Assembly: GCA_964629765.1 (NCBI GenBank) | Contig: CAZVTK010000005.1 | Coordinates: 27,418-91,417 of the forward strand | Reading direction: 5' to 3' | From: RCIO01 sp964629765 | GTDB lineage: Bacteria > Pseudomonadota > Alphaproteobacteria > Rhizobiales > Rhizobiaceae | DNA length: 64,000 bases | Shown: piece by piece, positions 16,879-24,182 of the stretch | Numbering within the stretch: position 1 is the stretch's first letter | Layout of the letters: the number at the start of each line of letters is the position of its first letter | Notes under the pieces: generated by a model | Told to the model about the DNA's origin: nothing | Databases searched by the model: none | What the model saw: the letters and a program-made list of their open reading frames with translations, nothing else | Translations under genes and position numbers: made by a program

Positions 16879-17532
16879 TCAGATGATCTTGCGGGGATGG
16901 ACCAGATAGCATTCGAGCGCGCCGCCGGAAGCGGTCAGCGACGAATGCAGGTCAGCGAGCGCGGCCTGATCCGCGAGCCGGTCGAGCGTTCCGGCGTTGT
17001 CGCAGGCGAGTTCGACCAGAACCTGCGGCGGCTGGGGCTCGTGCCACAGATGGTCGCGCCAGCCCACCTCGCCGAGGCGGTTGACCGCGGCGACGCGCAC
17101 GCCCGGCAATGTTGCAAGCGCCGCGGCGAGCCCGGCGATTTGCGTCTCGGTGTCGCCTTCGCCGAAGTGCGCGGCAACCATCACCTTCAGCGGATGGCCG
17201 GCCGCGTCCTGGCGGCTCTCCGTCACCGGGAAGATGGTGATGCCCCGGATGAAGTTCAGCTCATCCACGGGAAGCTCCTTGGCCGCGCCGGAGGCGAAGG
17301 CGACCTTCTGCGCCTCCGCATCGGCGAACCAGAGCTCGACGATGCCGTCGAAGGAGAACGGATCGCTGGCGTTCAGCTTTCCCAGCAGGCGCCGGTCGAC
17401 CGGATTCTGGATATATGCATGCACCATCGGCATGCGCTTGACGATTTCGCCGTGAGTAACGAGCCAATGGCTGGAGAACTGATCGAAGGTGAGATCGGTC
17501 CGCCGCGCCAGCAGCGTGATTCGCTTCAGCAT
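16879..17532 (-). CDS. EthD-domain protein, two ferredoxin-like modules (EthD first)
   Basis: 217 aa. The N-terminal half is an EthD-type dimeric alpha+beta barrel: ITLLARRTDLTFDQFSSHW, THGEIVKRMP, VELWFADAEAQ. The C-terminal half (from about residue 105) looks like a second, diverged ferredoxin-like module. EthD-related barrels include muconolactone isomerase-like and polyketide cyclase-like enzymes and ETBE-degradation protein EthD. The start at 17532 is chosen for its AAGGAG Shine-Dalgarno; the frame is open further to 17583 without one. It is the fourth gene of the operon, between SDR and amidohydrolase-fold genes. Catalytic role unknown. Confidence 0.7.
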   Translation of the reverse strand: MLKRITLLARRTDLTFDQFSSHWLVTHGEIVKRMPMVHAYIQNPVDRRLLGKLNASDPFSFDGIVELWFADAEAQKVAFASGAAKELPVDELNFIRGITIFPVTESRQDAAGHPLKVMVAAHFGEGDTETQIAGLAAALATLPGVRVAAVNRLGEVGWRDHLWHEPQPPQVLVELACDNAGTLDRLADQAALADLHSSLTASGGALECYLVHPRKII

Positions 17533-17561
17533 GTCCTGCTCCTTCAAGGGCCGTCCGACAG

Positions 17562-17579
17562 CGGGCCCTCGCGGGCCCG
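17562..17579. repeat. intercistronic GC hairpin
   Basis: A 7-bp stem CGGGCCC / GGGCCCG with a TCGC tetraloop between the SDR stop and the EthD start on the minus strand. No T-run follows, so it may stabilise the mRNA 3' end of the SDR message rather than terminate. Confidence 0.35.
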
Positions 17580-17593
17580 TCACGGGCTTGCGG

Positions 17594-18388
17594 TCAGAGC
17601 ATGAAGCGCCCGCCGTCGACCAGGATGGTCTGGCCGGTGATGTAGTTGGAATCGTCGCTGGCCAGGAAAAGCGCGGTGCCGACCAGATCCTCGGGCTTGG
17701 CGGCGCCGAGCAGGATCGCGGCCGAGAACTGCTGGACCGCCTGGCCGACCTCCTTGGTCGAGCCGATCTCGACCAGATCCTTGTCGAGCTGCTCCCACAG
17801 CGGCGTCTGCACCACGGCAGGCGCGAAGGAGTTGACGGTGATCCTGTGCGAGGCGAGCGAACGGGCCGCGGCCTGCGTCAGCGAGAGAACCGCGGCCTTG
17901 GAGGCGCTGTAGGGGGCCATGTTGCCATAACCCTGGCGTCCCGCCACCGAGCCGGTGTTGATGACCTTGCCGCCCTTGCCCTGGACGATCATCTGGCGCG
18001 CGGCCTCCTGGGTGCCGATCAGCACGCTCCAGGCGTTGACCCGCATCACCAGATTCCAGTTCTCCTCGGTGACGTCCATGAAGTTCAGCGGCTTGTTGAT
18101 GCCGGCATTGTTGAACATCACGTCCAGCGAGCCGAACTCCTTCACGGTCCGCTCGATGGCGGCGCGGATGTCGCCGCGCTCGGCCACGTCGGCCTTCACC
18201 CCGATCGCGCGCCCGGCGCCGGGATTGGTGATCTCGCGGCTCAACTTGGCGGCGACATCCGCCACGGAGGGGTCCAGATCGACGAGGGTGACATTGCCGC
18301 CTTCGCGCATCAGCCCCCCGGCGAACGCCAGACCGATTCCGCGCGCGGCGCCGGTTACCAGGCAATTGCGACCCGTAAGCCTACCCAT
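17594..18388 (-). CDS. short-chain dehydrogenase/reductase
   Basis: A classical SDR of about 264 aa. It shows the TGAARGIG cofactor loop, the structural NNAG motif, the catalytic Ser in NTGSVAG, YSASK (Tyr and Lys), and an ending IDV-type IL-V-D-G-G-R (TILVDGG). The Asp after strand beta2 (LVDLDPS) favours NAD over NADP. The start at 18388 follows GGAGAAG; three in-frame ATGs upstream (18400, 18406, 18421) are possible. It oxidises a secondary alcohol or reduces a ketone, fitting the ring-modifying enzymes around it. Its intact active site predicts activity, but the substrate is unknown. Confidence 0.85.
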   Translation of the reverse strand: MGRLTGRNCLVTGAARGIGLAFAGGLMREGGNVTLVDLDPSVADVAAKLSREITNPGAGRAIGVKADVAERGDIRAAIERTVKEFGSLDVMFNNAGINKPLNFMDVTEENWNLVMRVNAWSVLIGTQEAARQMIVQGKGGKVINTGSVAGRQGYGNMAPYSASKAAVLSLTQAAARSLASHRITVNSFAPAVVQTPLWEQLDKDLVEIGSTKEVGQAVQQFSAAILLGAAKPEDLVGTALFLASDDSNYITGQTILVDGGRFML

Positions 18389-18470
18389 GTTCTTCTCCAT
18401 CTTCATATTTTCCGGCTTCATGTTTTCCGGTCGATAGGGCCGCCGGGCAAAACCGAGCGGTAGCCGATAG

Positions 18471-19337
18471 TCACGATCTGAACTTGTTGTCGATGTCCGC
18501 CCAGTCGCCGAAGCCGACGAGGCGCTTGTATTCCTCGAAGCTGACGGCGTTCACGTCGGGCTTGAGATTGTCTTCGCGAAGCGCCGACAGCGTCTCCTTC
18601 ATCACGCGGGCGGAGCGCATCAGGAGGTTGATGCCGTGGATGATCATCGAGAAGCCCATCTCGCCGAGCTCGGCATTCGAAAGGATCGGCGTCACGCCGC
18701 CTTCCAGCATGTTGGCCAGGTGCGGCACGCCGAAGGAGCCGCCGATTCGCCTGAGCTCCTCGACGCTGCGCGGCGATTCGATGAACAGGCCGTCGGCGCC
18801 GGCCTTGAGGTATCTCTCGGCGCGGCGGAACGCGGCATCGAGGCCCTCGACGTCGCGCGCGTCGGTGCGGGCGATGATGAAGAACTCCTTGTCCTCCCGG
18901 GCCTCGGAGGCCGCGCGCAGCTTGGCCTCCATCGTCTCGGTCGGGACGAGGACCTTGCCTGCCATGTGGCCGCAGCGCTTCGGCGCGACCTGGTCCTCGA
19001 AGAAGATCGCCGAGGCGCCCAGCCGCTCATAGGCGCGGGTGGTGCGCACCACGTTCTTCACGTCGCCATAGCCGTCGTCGGCGTCGACGAGCACCGGCAG
19101 CGCGCAGGCCGACATGATCTCGCCGATGTTCTGGTGCATCTCGCCGAGCCCGACCAGCCCGATGTCGGGGAGGCCGTAGCGCGCGCCGATGACCGGAAAG
19201 CCGCCGATGAAATAGGCCGGGAAGCCCGCATCGGCGATGAGCCGGGCGCTGAACGCATCATGCGCTCCGGGGAGGACGAGCGGCTTGTTCTGCGCCATGA
19301 GCTCGCGCCAGGTGGGTTTCTTCCTCTGCGCAGTCAT
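18471..19337 (-). CDS. isocitrate lyase / PEP mutase superfamily C-C lyase (PrpB-like motif)
   Basis: A 288-residue beta/alpha-barrel. VDADDGYGD supplies the Mg-binding Asp residues and FFEDQ another metal contact; the loop PKRCGHMAGK carries the catalytic Cys in K-R-C-G-H, as in 2-methylisocitrate lyase. PEP mutases lack that Cys, so a retro-Claisen lyase cleaving a 2-hydroxy di- or tricarboxylate is more likely than phosphonate chemistry. GGAGGGAT precedes the ATG. No prpC/prpD-type genes are nearby, so this is not the methylcitrate cycle. It lies between the KstD-like flavoprotein and the SDR. It may release a C2-C3 acid from the degraded ring; that is inference. Confidence 0.8.
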   Translation of the reverse strand: MTAQRKKPTWRELMAQNKPLVLPGAHDAFSARLIADAGFPAYFIGGFPVIGARYGLPDIGLVGLGEMHQNIGEIMSACALPVLVDADDGYGDVKNVVRTTRAYERLGASAIFFEDQVAPKRCGHMAGKVLVPTETMEAKLRAASEAREDKEFFIIARTDARDVEGLDAAFRRAERYLKAGADGLFIESPRSVEELRRIGGSFGVPHLANMLEGGVTPILSNAELGEMGFSMIIHGINLLMRSARVMKETLSALREDNLKPDVNAVSFEEYKRLVGFGDWADIDNKFRS

Positions 19338-19455
19338 GTATCCCTCCGAGGGCAGGCATTGATCGTCGATGTGTCGCCGGACGAAGGACGTTTCGACGCT
19401 CGCCCGGCTAGCCGGATCGCCGCGCCTCTAGCGTCCATGTCGCTGAATGGCAATC

Positions 19456-19484
19456 ATTCTGACCATGCTGAAATAATTCGTCAA
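19456..19484 (-). promoter_or_regulatory. putative internal promoter ahead of the lyase-SDR-EthD genes
   Basis: Minus strand TTGACG (19484-19479), 17-bp spacer, CAGAAT (19461-19456), in the 194-bp gap between the flavoprotein gene and the lyase gene. It would give a leader of about 115 nt. The -10 match is 4 of 6. Confidence 0.35.
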
Positions 19485-19531
19485 TAGCAAAGTTGCCTTC
19501 AGCTCCTGCGGGCACCGGCACGGACGGGCTC

Positions 19532-21232
19532 TCAGCTGTTTGCGCCCGACATGTGCCGCGCCGCGATGTAGCCGAAGGTGATGCCCGGGCCGAGCGTGAT
19601 GCCGGGGCCGGGATAGTTCCCCCCCATGATGCTCGCCGCATCGTTGCCCACCGCATAGAGCCCGCCGATCGGCCTGCCCTGCGCGTTGACGGCCTCGCCA
19701 TTGTGGTTGGTCTTCAGCCCGGCGAAGGTGCCCAGGTCGCCGATCTGGAGACGCACCGCGTAGAACGGCCCGTTCTCCAGCGGCGCGACGCACGGGTTGG
19801 GCTTGACCTCCTTGTCGCCCAGATAGCGGTTGTAGGCCGTGCTGCCCCTGCCGAACTCCGGATCTTCGCCCTTGCGGGCATGCTCGTTGTAGGAGGCAAC
19901 GGTACGTTCGAGCTGGGCCCCGTCGGCTCCGATCCTGTCCGCCAGATCGGCCGGCGTGCGCCCGCACAGGAGATAGCCCGACTTGATCAGGTGCTTGTAG
20001 GGGACAGGCGCGGGCTTGGCGAAACCCAGCCCGTATTTGCGGAAGGCGCGATGGTCGGCAATGAGCCACGCGGCGTAGTCCGTCCCCTCCTCGTCGCAGC
20101 GCCGCACCATCGCTTGGCAGAAATCGTGGTAGGAATCGGCCTCGTTGACGAAGCGCCGCCCCGAGCGGGTGACGGCGATGATGCCCGGCTTGTAGCGGTC
20201 GATGAAGTGGGGGAAGGTGCCCAGCGTGCCGTCGGGCCGCACGGGCCGCGAGATCGGCACCCAGGCCGCCGCGTTCGGATACCCCTTCTCGATTTCGCCG
20301 CCGGCCGCCTCGCCCAGCCGCAGGCCGTCGCCCGTATTGCCGGGCGGGGCGCAGGAAACGTGCTCGTATCCGGTCGGCGCATGGGGCATCAGCTCCTTGC
20401 GCAGGAACGGATCCTGCGGAAAGCCGCCGGCCGCCATGACCACGCCGCGCGCCGCGCGCACCTCGCAACGGCCGGTCGGCGTGTCGACGATCGCGCCGGC
20501 GACGCGGCCGTTCTCGCCGGTGATCAGGCTGGTCGCCGGCGAGCCGGTCCAGATCTGCACGCCCTTGTCGAAGCAGGATTTCGCCAGCCGCCCGGCCAGC
20601 GCGTTGCCGTTCAGCAGCCGCATCGGGCGTCCGTGAAAGACCATGTCGCGGACGAACCTCAACACCAGCCTGGTCACATGGAACAGCGAGACGGGCGAGC
20701 GCGTGACGTTGAAGAAATGCTGCAGCTCCCTGCCCGAGCCGATCATCATGCCGAGGAAGGTGATCTCGCGCAGCGGCGGGCGCAGCCGGGCGATCTCGGC
20801 GCCCAGCTCGCGCCCGTCGAAGGGGCGGGCGACGACGGAGCGGCCGCCCGGCGTTCCGCCGGGGGCATCGGGATGATAGTCGGAGAATTCCGGGCCGAGG
20901 TCGAATTGCAGGGCCGTATCCGTCTCGAAGAACTCCACCGCCTTGGGCGCGGCCTCGAGGAAGGCATCGGTGCGCTCGGCGTCGTGGAAGGCTCCGGCCT
21001 CGTGCTTCAGGAAGGTGCGGGCCTGCTCGACGCTGTCCTCGACCCCGGCCCGTTTGGCAGGGCCGCTGTTGGGCAGCCACATCCAGCCGCCCGAGCGCGC
21101 GGTCGTGCCGCCGAAGACAGGCTCCTTCTCGGCGACGATGACCTTCAGCCCGCGATGCGCGGAGGCCACCGCCGTTGCGAGTCCGGCAGCGCCGGATCCC
21201 ACGACCAGGACATCGCATTCGACGCGTCTCAT
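19532..21232 (-). CDS. FAD-dependent 3-ketosteroid dehydrogenase / fumarate reductase-type flavoprotein
   Basis: A 566-residue flavoprotein. The N-terminal FAD dinucleotide fold is VLVVGSGAAGLATAVA, with AEKEPVFGGTTARSGG next; GVVMAAGGFPQD follows mid-protein, and the C-terminal FAD site is YAVGNDAASIMGG and PGPGITLGPGITFGY. The length and the P-G-x-G-x-T-L-G-P end match KstD-type delta1-dehydrogenases, which introduce C=C bonds next to ring ketones, more than respiratory fumarate reductases. There is no signal peptide, so it is cytoplasmic. GGGAGG precedes ATG 21232. It heads a minus-strand operon. Together with SDR and OYE enzymes it points to alicyclic ketone oxidation, substrate unknown. 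Confidence 0.82.
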   Translation of the reverse strand: MRRVECDVLVVGSGAAGLATAVASAHRGLKVIVAEKEPVFGGTTARSGGWMWLPNSGPAKRAGVEDSVEQARTFLKHEAGAFHDAERTDAFLEAAPKAVEFFETDTALQFDLGPEFSDYHPDAPGGTPGGRSVVARPFDGRELGAEIARLRPPLREITFLGMMIGSGRELQHFFNVTRSPVSLFHVTRLVLRFVRDMVFHGRPMRLLNGNALAGRLAKSCFDKGVQIWTGSPATSLITGENGRVAGAIVDTPTGRCEVRAARGVVMAAGGFPQDPFLRKELMPHAPTGYEHVSCAPPGNTGDGLRLGEAAGGEIEKGYPNAAAWVPISRPVRPDGTLGTFPHFIDRYKPGIIAVTRSGRRFVNEADSYHDFCQAMVRRCDEEGTDYAAWLIADHRAFRKYGLGFAKPAPVPYKHLIKSGYLLCGRTPADLADRIGADGAQLERTVASYNEHARKGEDPEFGRGSTAYNRYLGDKEVKPNPCVAPLENGPFYAVRLQIGDLGTFAGLKTNHNGEAVNAQGRPIGGLYAVGNDAASIMGGNYPGPGITLGPGITFGYIAARHMSGANS

Positions 21233-21256
21233 CCATCGACCTCCCTGACGCCGCCA

Positions 21257-21286
21257 TTGTTAGCCTTTAACAAAGCCATCTGTCAA
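21257..21286 (-). promoter_or_regulatory. putative promoter of the flavoprotein operon
   Basis: Minus strand TTGACA (21286-21281), 18-bp spacer, TAACAA (21262-21257), 25 bp upstream of the flavoprotein ATG. Its -35 is part of the 9-mer TTGACAGAT, also present at the divergent plus-strand promoter. Confidence 0.4.
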
Positions 21287-21376
21287 AGAATAATAGAGTT
21301 TCCGCAGGAATCCCGGCGCGGCCGGGACGGCGCTCGGCGCGGAAGATTGGTTGCCATAGGACAAAATAGTTCGTAA

Positions 21377-21406
21377 TTGACAGATTTTAGCCCTGCTCAA
21401 TATAGT
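21377..21406 (+). promoter_or_regulatory. putative sigma-70 promoter of the OYE2-EthD2 genes
   Basis: TTGACA (21377-21382), 18-bp spacer, TATAGT (21401-21406): a near-consensus match 44 bp upstream of ATG 21451. It shares TTGACAGAT with the divergent promoter at 21257-21286, suggesting co-regulation of both arms. Confidence 0.6.
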
Positions 21407-21450
21407 GTTCTCCGGGCGGACGCAGTCAGGCCCGCCGACGGGAGGGAAGG

Positions 21451-22548
21451 ATGTACGAACGGCTGCTGTCGCCGGCGAAGATTGGCCCTTGGAATCTGGC
21501 CAACCGGGTGGTGATGCCGCCGCTGACCCGCAACCGGGCCGACCACGAAGGCGTCCCGAATCCGCGCGCCGCCGAATATTACGGCCAGCGCAGCAGCGCG
21601 GGCCTGGTCATCTGCGAGGCGACGCAGGTCAGTCCCGACGCGATAGGCTATCCCCGCACCCCCGGCTTCTGGAACGCCGCGCAGACGGCGCGCTGGAAGG
21701 AGGTGGTCGATGCGATCCACGCCGGCGGCGCCAAGGCGGTCATCCAGTTCTGGCACTGCGGCCGGATTTCGCATCCGGACAACCAGCCCGACGGCAGCCA
21801 GCCGATGGCGCCCTCGGCGGTGAAGGCGGACAAGCAGGTCTGGAGCGACAAGGCCGGCGGCCTCGTCAGCGTCCCGGTCCCCCGCGTGATGACCGAAGAG
21901 GACATCCGCCATGTCATCGCGTCCCATCGCAAGGCCTGCGAGAACGCGAAGGCCGCGGGCTTCGACGGCGTCGAGCTGCACTGCGCCAACGGCTACCTGA
22001 TCGAGCAGTTCGCCTCGTCGAACACCAACCTGCGCACCGACGAATGGGGCGGCACCCGCGAGAAGCGGATGCGCTTCATGGAGGAGGTGCTGCGGGCGGC
22101 GATATCGGTCTATCCGCCGGAATGCGTCGGCGTCCGGCTCGCGCCCTACGGCACCTTCAACACCATAGACGACGACGACCCGCCGGCCAAATACGAGGCC
22201 ATGCTCGCGGTCGCGCAGAAGCTCGGCCTGGGTTATGTCCATATCATCCGCCCCGTCGTCAGCGGAAACATGCAGATGAAGGCTTCGCCTCTCGACCGCG
22301 CCGTGATCGAGACAGCGCGTGCGCTTTTTTCGGGGACGATCATCGGGGTCGGCGGCTACGATGCCGCCAGCGCCGAGGAGGAGCTTCAGGCCGGCCGCGT
22401 CGATCTGGTGGCCTTCGGCCGCGCCTTCGTCGGCAATCCCGACCTCGTGCGCCGCATGCGCGAGGGGATTGCGCTGGCCGAGGGCAATCCGGCGACCTGG
22501 TACGTCGCCGGCGACGCCGGCTATGTCGACTACCCGCCGGCGGCCTGA
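21451..22548 (+). CDS. alkene reductase, Old Yellow Enzyme family (NemA-like)
   Basis: A 365-residue OYE. It starts with LLSPAKIGPWNLANRVVMPP and has QFWHCGRISHPDNQPDG. GVELHCANGYLIEQFAS carries the catalytic His/Asn region (H-C-A-N here where many OYEs have H-x-A-N), NTNLRTDEWGGTREKR is the family signature, and VAFGRAFVGNPDLVRR is the FMN site. It is the classic N-ethylmaleimide/xenobiotic reductase layout, different in sequence from the OYE at 14,774. GGAGGGAAGG precedes ATG 21451, with a good promoter upstream. It is followed 6 bp later by the second EthD-type gene. It probably reduces an activated C=C bond with NAD(P)H in the pathway encoded by the divergent operon. Confidence 0.88.
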   Translation: MYERLLSPAKIGPWNLANRVVMPPLTRNRADHEGVPNPRAAEYYGQRSSAGLVICEATQVSPDAIGYPRTPGFWNAAQTARWKEVVDAIHAGGAKAVIQFWHCGRISHPDNQPDGSQPMAPSAVKADKQVWSDKAGGLVSVPVPRVMTEEDIRHVIASHRKACENAKAAGFDGVELHCANGYLIEQFASSNTNLRTDEWGGTREKRMRFMEEVLRAAISVYPPECVGVRLAPYGTFNTIDDDDPPAKYEAMLAVAQKLGLGYVHIIRPVVSGNMQMKASPLDRAVIETARALFSGTIIGVGGYDAASAEEELQAGRVDLVAFGRAFVGNPDLVRRMREGIALAEGNPATWYVAGDAGYVDYPPAA

Positions 22549-22554
22549 TCCGCC

Positions 22555-23238
22555 ATGTCGATTTCCATCATGGCGCTGATCCGCAGCAAGACGGAGCTTC
22601 CGCAGGATATCGTTTCCGCCCCGCCCGCGATTCCCGCCCCGGCGGACGGCATCGAGGCTACGATTTCAGGACGCGTCTTCAATCGGGTCGTCGACCGCAG
22701 CCAGAAAGGCATCGAGTTCGCGCGGGGCGGGATCGAGCTCGACGCGATCGTCCAGTTCTCCTGCCGGGATCTCTCCTCCGCCATGGTCGCGGCATCCGGC
22801 GGGACCGATCTTGCGACGGGAATCCCCGGGCACCTGATCGAGGAGGTTCACCGCATCGTCTGCCTGCGCAACACCGTGCTGCCGGCCCCCGCGCCCGGCA
22901 GCGGGGTTAAGCGCATGTCGATCCTGCGCAAACGGCCGGACATCTCGTCCGAAACGTTCCAGGATCAATGGTTCAACCTGCATTCCATACTGGTCAAGCG
23001 CCTGGCGGGGATTCAGGGCTATCGCCAGAATCTCGTCCTCGACGGGCCGCGCGACGCCGCGGGTCACAGGATGGTCGATGGCGTGGTCGAGCTCTGGTTT
23101 CCCGACGCCGCCACGATCGAATCGTCGTTCCGCTCCGACATCGGCATCACGACGATGGCGCACGCCCGGGAATTCATCTCGGAGATCGCGACGTTCCTGG
23201 TGTCGCCTTCCGAAATGCCCGCCGCGCGTACGACCTGA
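22555..23238 (+). CDS. EthD-domain protein, two ferredoxin-like modules (EthD last)
   Basis: 227 aa. The C-terminal half is EthD-like: VKRMSILRKRPDISSETFQDQW, then the His-containing NLHSILVKRLAG, and DGVVELWFPDAATIES. The N-terminal half (residues 1-115) is a diverged ferredoxin-like module. This is the reverse module order of the EthD-type protein at 16,879. The first ATG (22555) lacks a Shine-Dalgarno but is 6 bp after the OYE stop, suggesting translational coupling; ATG 22570 is an alternative. Its partner role with an OYE suggests an isomerase/cyclase-like or ligand-handling step. Function unknown. Confidence 0.65.
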   Translation: MSISIMALIRSKTELPQDIVSAPPAIPAPADGIEATISGRVFNRVVDRSQKGIEFARGGIELDAIVQFSCRDLSSAMVAASGGTDLATGIPGHLIEEVHRIVCLRNTVLPAPAPGSGVKRMSILRKRPDISSETFQDQWFNLHSILVKRLAGIQGYRQNLVLDGPRDAAGHRMVDGVVELWFPDAATIESSFRSDIGITTMAHAREFISEIATFLVSPSEMPAARTT

Positions 23239-23290
23239 AGCATAGGCGCGATCCTTCAGGTCCGCGCCTCACGCTTCGGGCTCCCGTTTT
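23237..23290 (+). terminator. intrinsic terminator of the OYE2-EthD2 unit
   Basis: An imperfect stem GAAGC..AGGCGCG / CGCGCCT..GCTTC (23237-23250 with 23263-23277), followed after a short GC stretch by TTTT at 23287-23290. It begins at the EthD2 stop, between convergent genes. Confidence 0.5.
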
Positions 23291-24104
23291 ACGGAAGCCT
23301 CAGAAGGCGGGCTGCGTTCTCATACGTAACCTTCCGCCACGACTCCCCGCTCCACGCGATGCGCGAGCGAAAACCCTTCATGTCGTCCAGCTTGGAAAAC
23401 GGATAGGCGCTGGCATAGACGATCTGGTCGGACAGAATCCCGTTCGCCGCTTCGAAGAACGGCTCCGTCCCCGGCAGGTTCCAGTAGATCGACGGCTCCA
23501 GATAGACGTTGGTGTTCGCATAGGCGAGGCGGAGGAAGCCGGTGACGTTGGGCCACACCGCATGCGAGCAGACGAAATTGACGTTCGGAAAGTCCTTGGC
23601 CGGCGCGTCCAGCGCCATCGGGTCGTCGTACCGGCCGACCAGCGGGCCCATGGTGATGGTCACCGGAATGCCCAGCTCGCCGGCTTTCTCGTAGATGGGA
23701 TAGATGGCGCGGTCGTTCGGCATGAGGCCGGCGCGCCGCGGATCGGTCGAGATGCCCCGCAGCCCCAGTTCCTTGACGCTGCGCTCCATTTCCGCCACCG
23801 CATACGCGCCGGCGGAAATGTCGATCCCGGCAAAGCCGACGATGCGGCCCGACGAAGCGCGGACGCATTCGGCGACATAGTCGTTCGTCACCCCGAACGT
23901 CACCTTGCCGTCCGTCATGACCTGCCGCCCGGTGAACACGCCGACGTCGATTCCCGCCTTCTCCATCGCGACGAGATGATCCGCGAGCGATGTCGGCGCG
24001 GGACGGGAAACCCCCCACCGGCGCCAGTTGAGCGCGCCCGCCGGCGGGCAGATCGCCATATAGTCCGCGGTGATGGGCCTGCACCGAAAATCGATCAACG
24101 TCAT
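23289..24104 (-). CDS. amidohydrolase-2-fold protein lacking the HxH metal motif (paralogue 2 of 3)
   Basis: 271 aa, TIM-barrel. It opens with Asp5-Phe-Arg-Cys-Arg-Pro in place of D-x-H-x-H. Further blocks are FTGRQVMTDG, LRGISTDPRR, PVTITMGP (mid-barrel metal His absent), CSHAVWPN with the one retained His181, and VYASAYPF where GSDYP is expected. It is thus the same altered active site as the proteins at 15,975 and 27,888. It is the last gene behind tctCBA, 78 bp after tctA, so it probably acts on the organic acid that transporter brings in. Enzymatic activity and substrate are unknown. Confidence 0.75.
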   Translation of the reverse strand: MTLIDFRCRPITADYMAICPPAGALNWRRWGVSRPAPTSLADHLVAMEKAGIDVGVFTGRQVMTDGKVTFGVTNDYVAECVRASSGRIVGFAGIDISAGAYAVAEMERSVKELGLRGISTDPRRAGLMPNDRAIYPIYEKAGELGIPVTITMGPLVGRYDDPMALDAPAKDFPNVNFVCSHAVWPNVTGFLRLAYANTNVYLEPSIYWNLPGTEPFFEAANGILSDQIVYASAYPFSKLDDMKGFRSRIAWSGESWRKVTYENAARLLRLP

Positions 24105-24182
24105 GAGCTCGTTCCTATGTTTCCGTCTCTCGGCATCTGGCCGGGCGCCGATGGATTCCGGTCGCGCCCCGAGACATCCCGA

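Noticed and set aside
18471..19337. PEP mutase (phosphonate biosynthesis) for the barrel protein
   Set aside because: The loop is K-R-C-G-H with a catalytic Cys, as in lyases, and no phosphonate genes are nearby.
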